From assembly GCF_004116625.1 (NCBI RefSeq), contig NZ_NXIE01000003.1:372001-436000 (forward strand): a stretch of 64,000 nucleotides of DNA. Reading direction: 5' to 3'. Of the stretch, positions 34,871 to 43,124 are shown one piece after another (positions within the stretch are counted from its first letter, which is position 1; each line of letters begins with the position of its first letter). The position numbers were made by a program, and so were the translations under genes. The DNA comes from Halarcobacter mediterraneus. GTDB taxonomy: Bacteria; Campylobacterota; Campylobacteria; Campylobacterales; Arcobacteraceae. The notes beneath the pieces were generated by a model. The model had not been told where the DNA came from. It was given only the letters and a program-made list of their open reading frames with translations, and did no database searches.

Positions 34871-35347
34871 ATGAAAAGAAGGGAACTTTTTAGTTCTCTT
34901 TTTTCTTCACAAGAGAAAGAAGAGACAGTTATTATAAGACCACCATATTATAAAGATAAAAGCTCTTTTGACAAAGCTTGCTATGAATGTGAAGGTATGT
35001 GTAGCAAGGTTTGTGAGGAGAATATAATAACTATGTTAGAAGATAAAACACCTTCTATAAACTTTGATAAAAATGGTTGTACTTATTGTGATGAATGTGC
35101 AAAGGCTTGTGAGTTTGGAGTTTTAGAACTTGAATATAAAAAGAAGATTGATTTAGCATTTGAAATTGATATGTTAAAATGTTTAAGTTGGAATAATACA
35201 ATGTGTTTTTCATGTAAAGACCCTTGTTTGGATGAAGCAATTGATTTTTTGGCTATGTTTAGACCGTCAATAAATGATTCATGTACTTCATGTGGTTTTT
35301 GTATAAATGTTTGTCCAACTGACGCAATATCTTATAAAAAGGTTTAA
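34871..35347 (+). CDS. napF: Ferredoxin-type maturation protein NapF
   Basis: The 158-residue cytoplasmic iron-sulfur protein has Cys groups CYECEGMCSKVC, CTYCDECAKAC, a modified group around CLSWNNTMCFSCKDPC, and CTSCGFCINVCP. NapF interacts with the NapA precursor and helps cluster insertion before Tat export. The start is the ATG at 34871 with no signal peptide (MKRRELFSSLFSS). It is tightly packed between napB and napL. Confidence 0.93.
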   Translation: MKRRELFSSLFSSQEKEETVIIRPPYYKDKSSFDKACYECEGMCSKVCEENIITMLEDKTPSINFDKNGCTYCDECAKACEFGVLELEYKKKIDLAFEIDMLKCLSWNNTMCFSCKDPCLDEAIDFLAMFRPSINDSCTSCGFCINVCPTDAISYKKV

Positions 35348-35348
35348 T

Positions 35349-36293
35349 ATGAAATATATTCTTTTAATTATTTTACTAATTACAAACACTTTTGCAATAA
35401 AAGAGTTAACTGCAAATTATTCTTTAGAAGCAAGTGCAGATGTTCAAGACATATATTATGAAAAAAACTCTTTATATGTAGCAACAAGTATGGGAAAAGT
35501 TGATATATTCAATATAGAAAAAAAAGAAAAGACAAATATTATTGAAATACCTAAAATAAAAGATTTTATAGGAGATGAAATACCTGCAAAAATATATAGT
35601 ATTGATAAAACTACTAATAAATTACTTATAGTTTCACAAGGATCTAAAGGTTATAGAAACTTATGGATTTATTCGGGAAATAAACTAAATAAAGAAATAG
35701 ATATTTCAAAAAAATTATATATAAGAAAAGCAAAATTTCTTGATGAAAATAGAGTGATATTAGCCCTTTTAAGTAATGAGTTTGTTTTATATGATTTACA
35801 AAAACATACTATAGAGAAAGTGAAACAAATAACTCATTCAGCTTTTTCAGATTTTACTTTAAGTGAAGATAAACAAAGAATAATAAGTACAGATGAAAGT
35901 GGTATTGTAAGATTCTTAGATTCTAAAACTTTTGAAGAACAAAAACAATTAAAAGCAGTAAATTTAGATAAAGTTTTTCAAGTAGCTTATAAAAAAGGAA
36001 CAGTCCTTACAGCAGGACAAGATAGAAAGAGTGCATTATATAAAGAAAATAAAATTGAAGAATTTAATTTTGATTTTTTAGTATATAGTTGTGCCTTAAA
36101 TCCTAATGCTTTATTAGGAGCAATTGCTTATGATGAAAGTAATGATGTTTTGATTCTTGATATAAAAAACAATAAAAAATTGTATAGTTTAGTAGGAAAT
36201 AAAGCTGTTATTACAAGAATAGTCTTTATAAATGATAAAGAATTATTTGTTTCAAGTGAAAGTAATAAAATTAATTTTTGGAGGTTACCATGA
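35349..36293 (+). CDS. napL: NapL, beta-propeller-like periplasmic protein of the nap operon
   Basis: The start at ATG 35349 gives a signal peptide (MKYILLIILLITNTFA) and 314 residues of WD40/propeller-like repeats (for example FTLSEDKQRIISTDESGIVRFL). Upstream extension to 35307 lies inside napF and is rejected. NapL is found in Campylobacterota nap operons and modestly affects nitrate reductase; its biochemical role is unknown. The stop overlaps the napD ATG (ATGA). Confidence 0.88.
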   Translation: MKYILLIILLITNTFAIKELTANYSLEASADVQDIYYEKNSLYVATSMGKVDIFNIEKKEKTNIIEIPKIKDFIGDEIPAKIYSIDKTTNKLLIVSQGSKGYRNLWIYSGNKLNKEIDISKKLYIRKAKFLDENRVILALLSNEFVLYDLQKHTIEKVKQITHSAFSDFTLSEDKQRIISTDESGIVRFLDSKTFEEQKQLKAVNLDKVFQVAYKKGTVLTAGQDRKSALYKENKIEEFNFDFLVYSCALNPNALLGAIAYDESNDVLILDIKNNKKLYSLVGNKAVITRIVFINDKELFVSSESNKINFWRLP

Positions 36294-36673
36294 ATATTTC
36301 AAGTATAGTTGTTCAAACAAAACCAGAGTATTTAGAAGAGGTTTTAAAGGATATAAAAGAGTGTGAAGTTTGTGATTATCATTTACATGATGATAAGGGT
36401 AGAATTATTATAACAATAGAAGGGGAAAGTGTAAAAGAAGAGTTAGAAAAACTTCATGTAATAGAAGCAATTCCTCATGTAATAGCTGCTGATATGCAAA
36501 TGGCTTATAGTGAAGATGAGCTTGATAAACATATTGAGGTTTTAGATAATAGTGATGCTGTACCAAAAGTATTAAATGATGAAAATATTGATCCTTCTAA
36601 AATTGTTTACAATGGGGACTTAAAGAAAAAAGATTTAGAAGGGTTTGCAAAACAATTTGATGAGGTAAAATAA
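36290..36673 (+). CDS. napD: NapA signal-peptide chaperone NapD
   Basis: The start is the ATG at 36290, preceded by GGAGG; an in-frame TTG at 36278 is part of that ribosome site. The 127-residue protein matches NapD (MNISSIVVQTKPEYLEEV, EGESVKEELEKLHVIEAIPHVIAADM). NapD binds the Tat signal of NapA and delays export until cofactor loading. The C-terminal tail of about 40 residues beyond the NapD core is acidic and Campylobacterota-like. One base separates it from the PAS gene. Confidence 0.92.
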   Translation: MNISSIVVQTKPEYLEEVLKDIKECEVCDYHLHDDKGRIIITIEGESVKEELEKLHVIEAIPHVIAADMQMAYSEDELDKHIEVLDNSDAVPKVLNDENIDPSKIVYNGDLKKKDLEGFAKQFDEVK

Positions 36674-36674
36674 A

Positions 36675-37121
36675 ATGGAATATAATGAAAGTGAATTCTT
36701 AATTGAAACCCTTGTTCCAAAAGATGAATTAATTATTTCAAGAACAGATTTAAAAGGTAATATAACTTATGCAAATGATACTTTTGCAAAAATCTCAGGA
36801 TATAAAATAGATGAGCTACTTGGAGAGTCTCATCGTATTTTAAGACATCCTGATATGCCTAAAAGAGTATTTAAAAATCTTTGGGAAACTATAGGTTTAA
36901 AAGAACAGTGGCAAGGTGTGATAAAAAACCTTAGAAAAGACAGAGGTTTTTATTGGGTTCATGCAACAATTAGTGGTGTATATAAAAATGGACAATTAAT
37001 AGAATTTAAATCAATTAGAACTCCTATTTCCTTTGAAGAAAAACTAAAATATCAAAAACTTTATGATGAATATAGAAACATAGATAAGGATAATATTAGA
37101 ATAATAAAATATATTAATTGA
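36675..37121 (+). CDS. Stand-alone Aer-type PAS domain protein (CetB-like)
   Basis: The 148-residue protein is one PAS domain with the Aer-type signatures SRTDLKGNITYANDTFAKISGY, GESHRILRHPDMPKRVF and GVIKNLRKDRGFYWVHATI, followed by a short helix. Aer PAS domains bind FAD and report redox state. In Campylobacter jejuni the PAS-only CetB partners the membrane receptor CetA for energy taxis. Position one base after napD suggests co-expression with nitrate respiration, an unusual place for an energy-taxis adaptor. The partner receptor is not in the window. Confidence 0.85.
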   Translation: MEYNESEFLIETLVPKDELIISRTDLKGNITYANDTFAKISGYKIDELLGESHRILRHPDMPKRVFKNLWETIGLKEQWQGVIKNLRKDRGFYWVHATISGVYKNGQLIEFKSIRTPISFEEKLKYQKLYDEYRNIDKDNIRIIKYIN

Positions 37122-37134
37122 AAGTTTTAAAACT

Positions 37135-37153
37135 AAATAATAATTATTATCAT
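37135..37153. promoter_or_regulatory. Fur-box-like palindrome upstream of the TonB receptor
   Basis: AAATAATAATTATTATCAT (37135-37153) is an AT-rich palindrome resembling the Fur consensus of repeated ATAAT/ATTAT units. It lies about 80 bases before the receptor ATG, consistent with iron-regulated expression. Confidence 0.6.
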
Positions 37154-37195
37154 AACTAAGGTGGCACTAAGTTATTTTTGCTAGTATATCTATTT

Positions 37196-37210
37196 TGCAA
37201 CTATGTTGCA
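37196..37210. promoter_or_regulatory. Palindrome TGCAAC-TAT-GTTGCA upstream of the TonB receptor
   Basis: A perfect six-base inverted repeat with three-base spacer, 24 bases before the ATG. The 16-base block 37194-37209 matches 55080-55095 upstream of the dksA-like gene at 15 positions. It is distinct from the Fur-like box just upstream. The cognate regulator is unknown. Confidence 0.6.
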
Positions 37211-37233
37211 GTAATTAAATACAAGGAAAAATA

Positions 37234-39384
37234 ATGCAGAAAAAAGTTTTTTCTATAGTAGCTGCTTCATTTATATTATTCCCTAATATAGTGTTTTCAG
37301 CTCAGACAAAAACTAATGATACTGTTTCATTAGCTGAGGTAACCATTGTAAGTGATGGTTCTGAAGAAAATGAACAATCTTATTATAAAACAAACTCAAC
37401 TTCTGTTACTCGTACAGATACGCCTCTTTTAGAAACAGCACAATCAGTTCAGGTACTTACAGGACAAGTATTAGATGACTTAAATCTTGTTACTCTTGAT
37501 AATACCCTAGATTATGTAAGTGGGATCTCTAGACAAAATAATTTTGGTGGAATGTGGGATAACTTTTCAATTAGAGGTTTTTCAGGACATGAAAATTCAG
37601 GAATAAGTTTACTTAAAAATGGTTTTGCAGATAATAGAGGATATAATGCACCTCGTGATACAGCAAATATTGAAAGTATAGAGTTTCTAAAAGGACCTTC
37701 TGGTTCACTTTATGGAAATACAGAACCAGGTGGAACTATAAATATAGTTACAAAGCAGCCAAAGTTTATAACTGAAAACTCAATAGAAACAATGCTAGGA
37801 AGTGAAGACTTTTATAGGGTGTCAGCAGATGTAACTGGACCTTTAAGTGAATCTTTTGCTTATAGATTAAATGTTGCAGCAGAAAAGAAAAAAAGTTTTC
37901 GTGACTATATTGAAAGTGAAAGATATGTCATAGCTCCATCTTTTCTTTGGGAATTAAATGATAAGACTTATCTTACTTATAATGGAGAATTTATTAGACA
38001 AGAAGCACCTCTTGATAGAGGAATTGTAGCAATAAATGAAAATGTTGAAGCAATTGACTCTAAAACTTTTTTTGGAAATCCAAATGATGGAAATATGATA
38101 CTTGAAAATTATACTCATCAATTAAAACTAGAGCATGAGTTTTCAGATAATTGGAGTGCTAAAATTGGATTGGCATACAAAACAGGAGCTTTTAAAGGAA
38201 CTGGTTCAGAAGTAAAACCTTTTGTAAATGTAACAACAGATAGTGTGACTCTTCGTTCTCGATATAGAGATTATGACTCAGAAGATATCTCTTTTCAAGC
38301 AGATATTAAAAATGTTTCAAATATAGGAAATTTTCAAAATACCCTTTTATTTGGTGTTGAGTCTTATCGATATGAGTTAGATTCTTTGATGTATACTTTA
38401 AATAATTCAGTAAGAATTGATAATATATATAACAATCCAATTTATACTACTTTAGCTACAGGGAGAGGTACTTTATCTACAAATAAATATGAAGAACAAA
38501 AAGGAATGGCATTTTTTGCACAAGATGAATTGGCTTTTTCAGACTCTTGGAGATTACTTTTAGGTTTAAGATATGATGAAATAGATATGGATTCTATTGA
38601 TTATAGAAGAAATACAACAACTTCTCAAAATAATTATGCTCTTTCTCCTCGAATAGGAATAACATATCTTATAAATTCAAGCTGGTCTTGGTATGCAACT
38701 TCTGGAAAGTCATTTAGACCAAACTCTGGAGTTGATATAAATGGAGAAACCTTTGATGCTGAAGAAGGTTTATCTATAGAAACAGGATTAAAGTTTGAAT
38801 CTTATGATAAAGAAATAGGTGGAACTTTAGCTTTATATAGAATTGATAAAGAAAATGTTCTAACTGGTTCTGACCCAGATGGTACTTATTCTGTTGCAGC
38901 AGGTGAAGTGAGAAGCCAAGGTATCGAGTTTGATATTGGAGGAAGACTTACTTCTAATTTAAAGTTAAATGCAAACTATACTTATACTGATACAGAAGTT
39001 ACTAAAGATATGGGTGGTGCAGTTGACTGGTGGACAGGAACAGTTGTAAACCTTGAAGGGAAAGAGTTATCAAATATACCTAAGCATAGTGCAGGAGTTC
39101 TTCTTATGTGGGAAGATACTTTGGCTAATAATGGTTCTTATGGTATAGGAAGTAATATTTTATATGTTGGTAAAAGACAAGGAAATTATATAAATAGTTT
39201 TACTTTACCTGATTATGTTACTGTTGGTTTAACTTCTTATTGGCAAGCTAATGAGAACTTAAAATTTAAATTGAATATTGATAATATTTTTGATGAAGAT
39301 TATATCGCAAGTAGTTATGATCGTTCTTGGGTAACACCTGGTTCACCAAGAAGTTTTACATTGAGTATGACTTATAAATTTTAA
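37234..39384 (+). CDS. TonB-dependent siderophore-type outer membrane receptor
   Basis: The 716-residue protein has a signal peptide (about 1-22), a TonB-box-like segment (SLAEVTIVSD), a plug domain (about 60-170; VQVLTGQVLDDLNLV, FLKGPSGSLYGNTEPGGTIN) and a 22-strand barrel ending in the aromatic C-terminus SMTYKF, needed for outer-membrane assembly. It matches the siderophore receptor class; the ligand is not readable. A Fur-like box and an additional palindrome lie upstream, and a DUF4198 protein follows after 14 bases. Confidence 0.93.
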   Translation: MQKKVFSIVAASFILFPNIVFSAQTKTNDTVSLAEVTIVSDGSEENEQSYYKTNSTSVTRTDTPLLETAQSVQVLTGQVLDDLNLVTLDNTLDYVSGISRQNNFGGMWDNFSIRGFSGHENSGISLLKNGFADNRGYNAPRDTANIESIEFLKGPSGSLYGNTEPGGTINIVTKQPKFITENSIETMLGSEDFYRVSADVTGPLSESFAYRLNVAAEKKKSFRDYIESERYVIAPSFLWELNDKTYLTYNGEFIRQEAPLDRGIVAINENVEAIDSKTFFGNPNDGNMILENYTHQLKLEHEFSDNWSAKIGLAYKTGAFKGTGSEVKPFVNVTTDSVTLRSRYRDYDSEDISFQADIKNVSNIGNFQNTLLFGVESYRYELDSLMYTLNNSVRIDNIYNNPIYTTLATGRGTLSTNKYEEQKGMAFFAQDELAFSDSWRLLLGLRYDEIDMDSIDYRRNTTTSQNNYALSPRIGITYLINSSWSWYATSGKSFRPNSGVDINGETFDAEEGLSIETGLKFESYDKEIGGTLALYRIDKENVLTGSDPDGTYSVAAGEVRSQGIEFDIGGRLTSNLKLNANYTYTDTEVTKDMGGAVDWWTGTVVNLEGKELSNIPKHSAGVLLMWEDTLANNGSYGIGSNILYVGKRQGNYINSFTLPDYVTVGLTSYWQANENLKFKLNIDNIFDEDYIASSYDRSWVTPGSPRSFTLSMTYKF

Positions 39385-39398
39385 AAAGGAATAAAAAA

Positions 39399-40157
39399 AT
39401 GAAAAAAATCTCAGCATTAATAATTGGTCTTTTTGTAGGAACAGCAGCATTTTCACATGATTTGTGGGTTACAGCTACAAATGAAGATGTAATAAAGGCA
39501 AATATGATATATGGACATGATTTTCCAAAACCTGAAAAAATAAAAGAAGAAAGAAAAGTACTTTTTGAACCTATTAAAGTTATTGGTAAAGATACAACTC
39601 TTACACTTTCTCAAAAAGGAGAACTTTATAGTTATGTAGGTAAAGATAAACTAAAAGATGGTACATATATTATAAAAGCTACTTATAAACCAACACCTTG
39701 GATTGAAACAGTAGATGGAAAATGGGAAATGAATAAAACAAGAAAAGATACTAAAAAAGAAGTAAAACATTGTGGTATCTATTCTATGTCAGCAAAGTCA
39801 ATTTTGAATGTAGGAAATGCTGATAGTGACTTAATTACAAAACCTTTAGGTAAAGGACTTGAATTTACTCCTTTAGTAAAAGCTTCACAGTTCAAAGAAG
39901 GAATGCCAATAAAGTTTAAAGTTACAAGAGATGGGAAACCTTTGAAAATACATGAAGTATATGGAAGTTTAGAATCATACTCTAAAGATGATATGAGTAT
40001 GGCTTTTTATGGAAAAACAAATTTAAGAGGAGAAGTTACTTTTAAAGCATTAAAAAGTGGACTTTGGTATCTAAAAACTTCTTATGATAAAGATAGTGGA
40101 AATAAAGATTGCGAACATATAGGAGATAAAGCTACTATATCTTTTTATGTAAATTAA
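39399..40157 (+). CDS. DUF4198-family periplasmic protein
   Basis: The 252-residue protein has a signal peptide (MKKISALIIGLFVGTAAFS) followed by HDLWV, the start motif of DUF4198 proteins, and two beta-sandwich regions ending GLWYLKTSYD. Family members occur beside TonB receptors and nickel, cobalt or other metal transporters and are thought to be periplasmic binding or processing factors. It is co-transcribed with the receptor and followed by a terminator. The ligand could be a metal or a metal chelate (inference). Confidence 0.87.
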   Translation: MKKISALIIGLFVGTAAFSHDLWVTATNEDVIKANMIYGHDFPKPEKIKEERKVLFEPIKVIGKDTTLTLSQKGELYSYVGKDKLKDGTYIIKATYKPTPWIETVDGKWEMNKTRKDTKKEVKHCGIYSMSAKSILNVGNADSDLITKPLGKGLEFTPLVKASQFKEGMPIKFKVTRDGKPLKIHEVYGSLESYSKDDMSMAFYGKTNLRGEVTFKALKSGLWYLKTSYDKDSGNKDCEHIGDKATISFYVN

Positions 40158-40186
40158 AAATAATATCCATTTTTGGATATTATTTT
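40157..40186. terminator. Terminator between DUF4198 gene and aminotransferase
   Basis: AAAATAATATCCA (40157-40169) pairs with TGGATATTATTTT (40174-40186) around a T4 loop, followed by AT-rich sequence. It serves the plus-strand operon and overlaps the stop of the convergent aminotransferase. Confidence 0.8.
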
Positions 40187-41484
40187 ATAAAGTCATTTAT
40201 AGCATTTAGAAGTTTATCTATATCTTCTTTTTTTTGAGAATAGTGAACTGAAATACGTAACCAGCCAGGCTTTTCTTCTAGTTCTTCTTTAGATTTTTTC
40301 CCTAATAAATCATGTCCATAAGGACCAGCACAAGAACACCCAGCTCTTGTTTGAATACCACTAGATGAAGAAAGTTTTTCACATATTTTATAAGGGTTTA
40401 CATTTGCAATATTAAAAGATACTATTCCTATATTATCTTCTTCTTTATTTCCATAAATAGTAATATTTTCTATTTTGTTTAAACCTTTTAGTAGATGTGT
40501 AAGTAAGTCTTTTTTTTGGTTTTTAATAAATTCAAAGCCTATTTCATTTCTAAGTTTATATGCAAGAGCAGAACGAATAAGTTGTAAAATTCCGGGTGTT
40601 CCAGCTGTTTCTCTTGTACTAATATCTTTTTCATATTCTTGTATTTGAGAATTTACATAAGCAACTGTTCCACCTCCTGCAAAAGTAGGTGCAAGGGTAT
40701 CATCTACTAAAGATTTTTTTATAGCAAGAATTCCACAACTTGCAGGACCTCCCAGGAGTTTGTGGGGAGACATTACAAGTGCATCATATAGTTCACATGG
40801 AATATTCATATATGAAGAGCTAGCTGCTGCATCAAAACATACAATAGCTCCATAAAGTCTTAATAATCTTGATATTTCTTCATAAGGAGTTATGATACCT
40901 GTAACATTAGAAGCAATACAAAAGCAACCTATGATTTCTCTATGCCGATTTTCTTGCAAGATTTCTTTTAATTGTCGTAAATTAATTAAGCCTTCATCTG
41001 TTAATTGTATTCTTACAACTTCACAAAGGGCTTCTCTATAGCTTACTTCATTTGAGTGATGTTCATAAGGTCCTACAATAATAAGTGGTAATTTCTTCTT
41101 TGCAACTGAAATTCCAAATCTCTTTATTGTTGCAGGTGGAATATATAATCCTAATAATTCTTGAAATTTTTTTATTGCAGCAGTAGAACCACAGCCACTT
41201 GGAATAATTGCAAATTCTTCATTTAGTTCTAAACTATTTTTTAAAGATTCAATAGCCTCATTGTAGTATTGCTGTGTTATATTTGCATTTAAAGACTCTT
41301 TAGAGTGTGTATTTGCATAGGTTTCAAGAACATCTCTTATTCTATTTTCTATTTGTCTAAAAGCAAGTCCTGAGGCAGTATAGTCAAAATAGTCATTTTT
41401 ATTTTTACCTATTGTGTTATATCTAATAAAATCTAATGTATTTGTATTTTTATCAAAAAATGGTCTATAAATATCTTTTTTCAT
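40180..41484 (-). CDS. PLP-dependent class V aminotransferase (cysteine desulfurase-like)
   Basis: The 434-residue protein has the class V fold signatures: PSGCGSTAAIKKF, GPYEHHSNEV, CFDAAAS, the PLP lysine in MSPHKLLGGPASCG, and a C-terminal loop TRAGCSCAGPYGH with Cys residues near the position of the sulfur-carrying Cys of SufS/CsdA enzymes. It is longer than typical IscS and has a distinct N-terminus (YRPFFDKNTNTLDFIRYNTIG). It lies downstream of the assimilatory sulfur operon but is separated from it by a terminator. Cysteine desulfurase or cysteine-lyase activity is a guess. Confidence 0.82.
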   Translation of the reverse strand: MKKDIYRPFFDKNTNTLDFIRYNTIGKNKNDYFDYTASGLAFRQIENRIRDVLETYANTHSKESLNANITQQYYNEAIESLKNSLELNEEFAIIPSGCGSTAAIKKFQELLGLYIPPATIKRFGISVAKKKLPLIIVGPYEHHSNEVSYREALCEVVRIQLTDEGLINLRQLKEILQENRHREIIGCFCIASNVTGIITPYEEISRLLRLYGAIVCFDAAASSSYMNIPCELYDALVMSPHKLLGGPASCGILAIKKSLVDDTLAPTFAGGGTVAYVNSQIQEYEKDISTRETAGTPGILQLIRSALAYKLRNEIGFEFIKNQKKDLLTHLLKGLNKIENITIYGNKEEDNIGIVSFNIANVNPYKICEKLSSSSGIQTRAGCSCAGPYGHDLLGKKSKEELEEKPGWLRISVHYSQKKEDIDKLLNAINDFIK

Positions 41485-41533
41485 AGGATAATCATATCTT
41501 ATTTTTATTATATGTTTGGTTAATATAAAATTA

Positions 41534-41563
41534 AAAAAGAAGAGAAAAATTTCTCTTCTTTTT
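41534..41563 (-). terminator. Terminator of the sulfur assimilation operon
   Basis: AAAAAGAAGAGAAA (41534-41547) pairs with TTTCTCTTCTTTTT (41550-41563). It begins at the stop codon of the sulfite reductase gene and lies before the aminotransferase start, ending the eight-gene operon. Confidence 0.82.
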
Positions 41564-43121
41564 ATTGTTTAGCTTTTGTTATAATGTAGTCGTGAAATGA
41601 TGAAAAGTTAGATATATTATACTCGTTTATTAACTCTTCTATACTTTCATTTACATCTTCAACTGCAAATTTGATACCTATTTTTTGATTAAATTGAGAC
41701 TTGTCTCCTTCAAGAAAACCTCCTACTAAAAGTTCAAATCCCGATACAGGTTTTCCTTCTTTCTTTACTTTTGTTCCCATTAATCCAATATCTACAATAT
41801 GCGGATGAGCACAAGAGTTAGGACAACCATTTACTGAAATAGTAATTCTTTCTCCAAATTCAGGGAATTTATTTTCCAAGTGCTCAACTAATTTTTTTGC
41901 AACACCTTTTGTTTCTGAAATTGCAAATTTACAAAAATCAATACCTGTACATGCTTGAGTTCTTGCCCTAAAGTTAGAAGGGTTTGGATAAATGTGAACT
42001 TCTTCCAAGTCTTTTGCAAACTCTTTTACTTTGTTTGTTGGTGCATCTAAAATAATAATATTTTGCGTAACTGTACATTTTAAAGCTGTTGCTTCATATT
42101 TTTCAAATAATTTAATTAAGTTATTTAATCCATCTACTCCTATATGTCCAGAGTTTAATGAACAACCAATATAACTTTTACCTTTTTGTTTACTTTCATG
42201 TATTCCAAAGTGTTCTCTAAATTTTGAGTGAGTATATTGTAAATCTTCAGGTTCTTTAATTCTAAATGTTAAAGAAGATTGAAGTACTTCAACAAACTTT
42301 TCTAAGCCCCAACTTTCAATTAGATGTCCTAATCTAGCTTTATTTCTTTTTTCTCTTAATCCATGATCCCTATAGATTTTAGTAATAGCTTTAGCTAATG
42401 GAACTACTTGTGATGGTGCAACATAGCCGATATGATTTGCAATTCTTTTATTTGAAGCTAATCCTCCTCCAACACTAACTGCAAATTGAACTTTTCCATT
42501 ATCTGTTTTTGCCGCATTAAAACTTACATCTTGGATTTCATGGTGCATACAGTTTTTAGAACATCCATTTACTCCAATTTTATATTTTCTTGGAAGGTTG
42601 GAAAATAATCTATTTCCTTTAAAGGCTTCATTCAGTTTATCTACAATGTCTCTAACATCAGCAATTTCTTCATGGTCTATTCCATTGATAGGACAAGAAA
42701 CTACATTCCTTGGAACATCTCCTGCTGCAAATATTGTACATAATCCAACTGTATCAAGAAGTCTAAAAATTTCAGGTAAATCAACAACTCTAATATAGTG
42801 AAACTGTAAATCTTGCCTTGTTGTAAAGTCAGCAGTTCCCCTTGCATATTTTTCAGATATCTCTGAAACTATTTTTAATTGAGGTAAAGTTAATTGACCA
42901 CCTTCGAGTTTAACTCTAAGCATAAAATATAAAGTTTCATCATCTTCTGCTTGTAGGTTTCTATTTTGAGTATAAAGTCCATACCATTTTAATCTATCGA
43001 TATCTTCTGGATGAACAGCTTCTCCTGTTACTGCATAAAGATAGATGTCTTGAAGTACATCAAGACCATCTTTTTCTTTTTTTATCCGTTCTACCCTTTG
43101 TGCTTTGCTTTCTTTTGCCAT
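41562..43121 (-). CDS. Siroheme sulfite/nitrite reductase, assimilatory (NirA/Sir type)
   Basis: The 519-residue protein has the two-fold repeated siroheme reductase architecture (VSCPINGIDHEE, NGCSKNCMHHEI; then CTGIDFCKFA and NGCPNSCAHPHI). The Cys of the last two motifs bind the coupled [4Fe-4S] cluster and siroheme. In this cys operon it should reduce sulfite to sulfide with ferredoxin-type electrons; no CysJ flavoprotein is present. Nitrite reduction cannot be excluded by sequence. It follows cysN after three bases. Confidence 0.9.
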   Translation of the reverse strand: MAKESKAQRVERIKKEKDGLDVLQDIYLYAVTGEAVHPEDIDRLKWYGLYTQNRNLQAEDDETLYFMLRVKLEGGQLTLPQLKIVSEISEKYARGTADFTTRQDLQFHYIRVVDLPEIFRLLDTVGLCTIFAAGDVPRNVVSCPINGIDHEEIADVRDIVDKLNEAFKGNRLFSNLPRKYKIGVNGCSKNCMHHEIQDVSFNAAKTDNGKVQFAVSVGGGLASNKRIANHIGYVAPSQVVPLAKAITKIYRDHGLREKRNKARLGHLIESWGLEKFVEVLQSSLTFRIKEPEDLQYTHSKFREHFGIHESKQKGKSYIGCSLNSGHIGVDGLNNLIKLFEKYEATALKCTVTQNIIILDAPTNKVKEFAKDLEEVHIYPNPSNFRARTQACTGIDFCKFAISETKGVAKKLVEHLENKFPEFGERITISVNGCPNSCAHPHIVDIGLMGTKVKKEGKPVSGFELLVGGFLEGDKSQFNQKIGIKFAVEDVNESIEELINEYNISNFSSFHDYIITKAKQ

Positions 43122-43124
43122 AAT

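Noticed and set aside
37161-37182. Possible sigma-54 promoter (TGGCAC ... TTGC)
   Set aside because: The distance between GG and GC is about 17 bases instead of the required 12.
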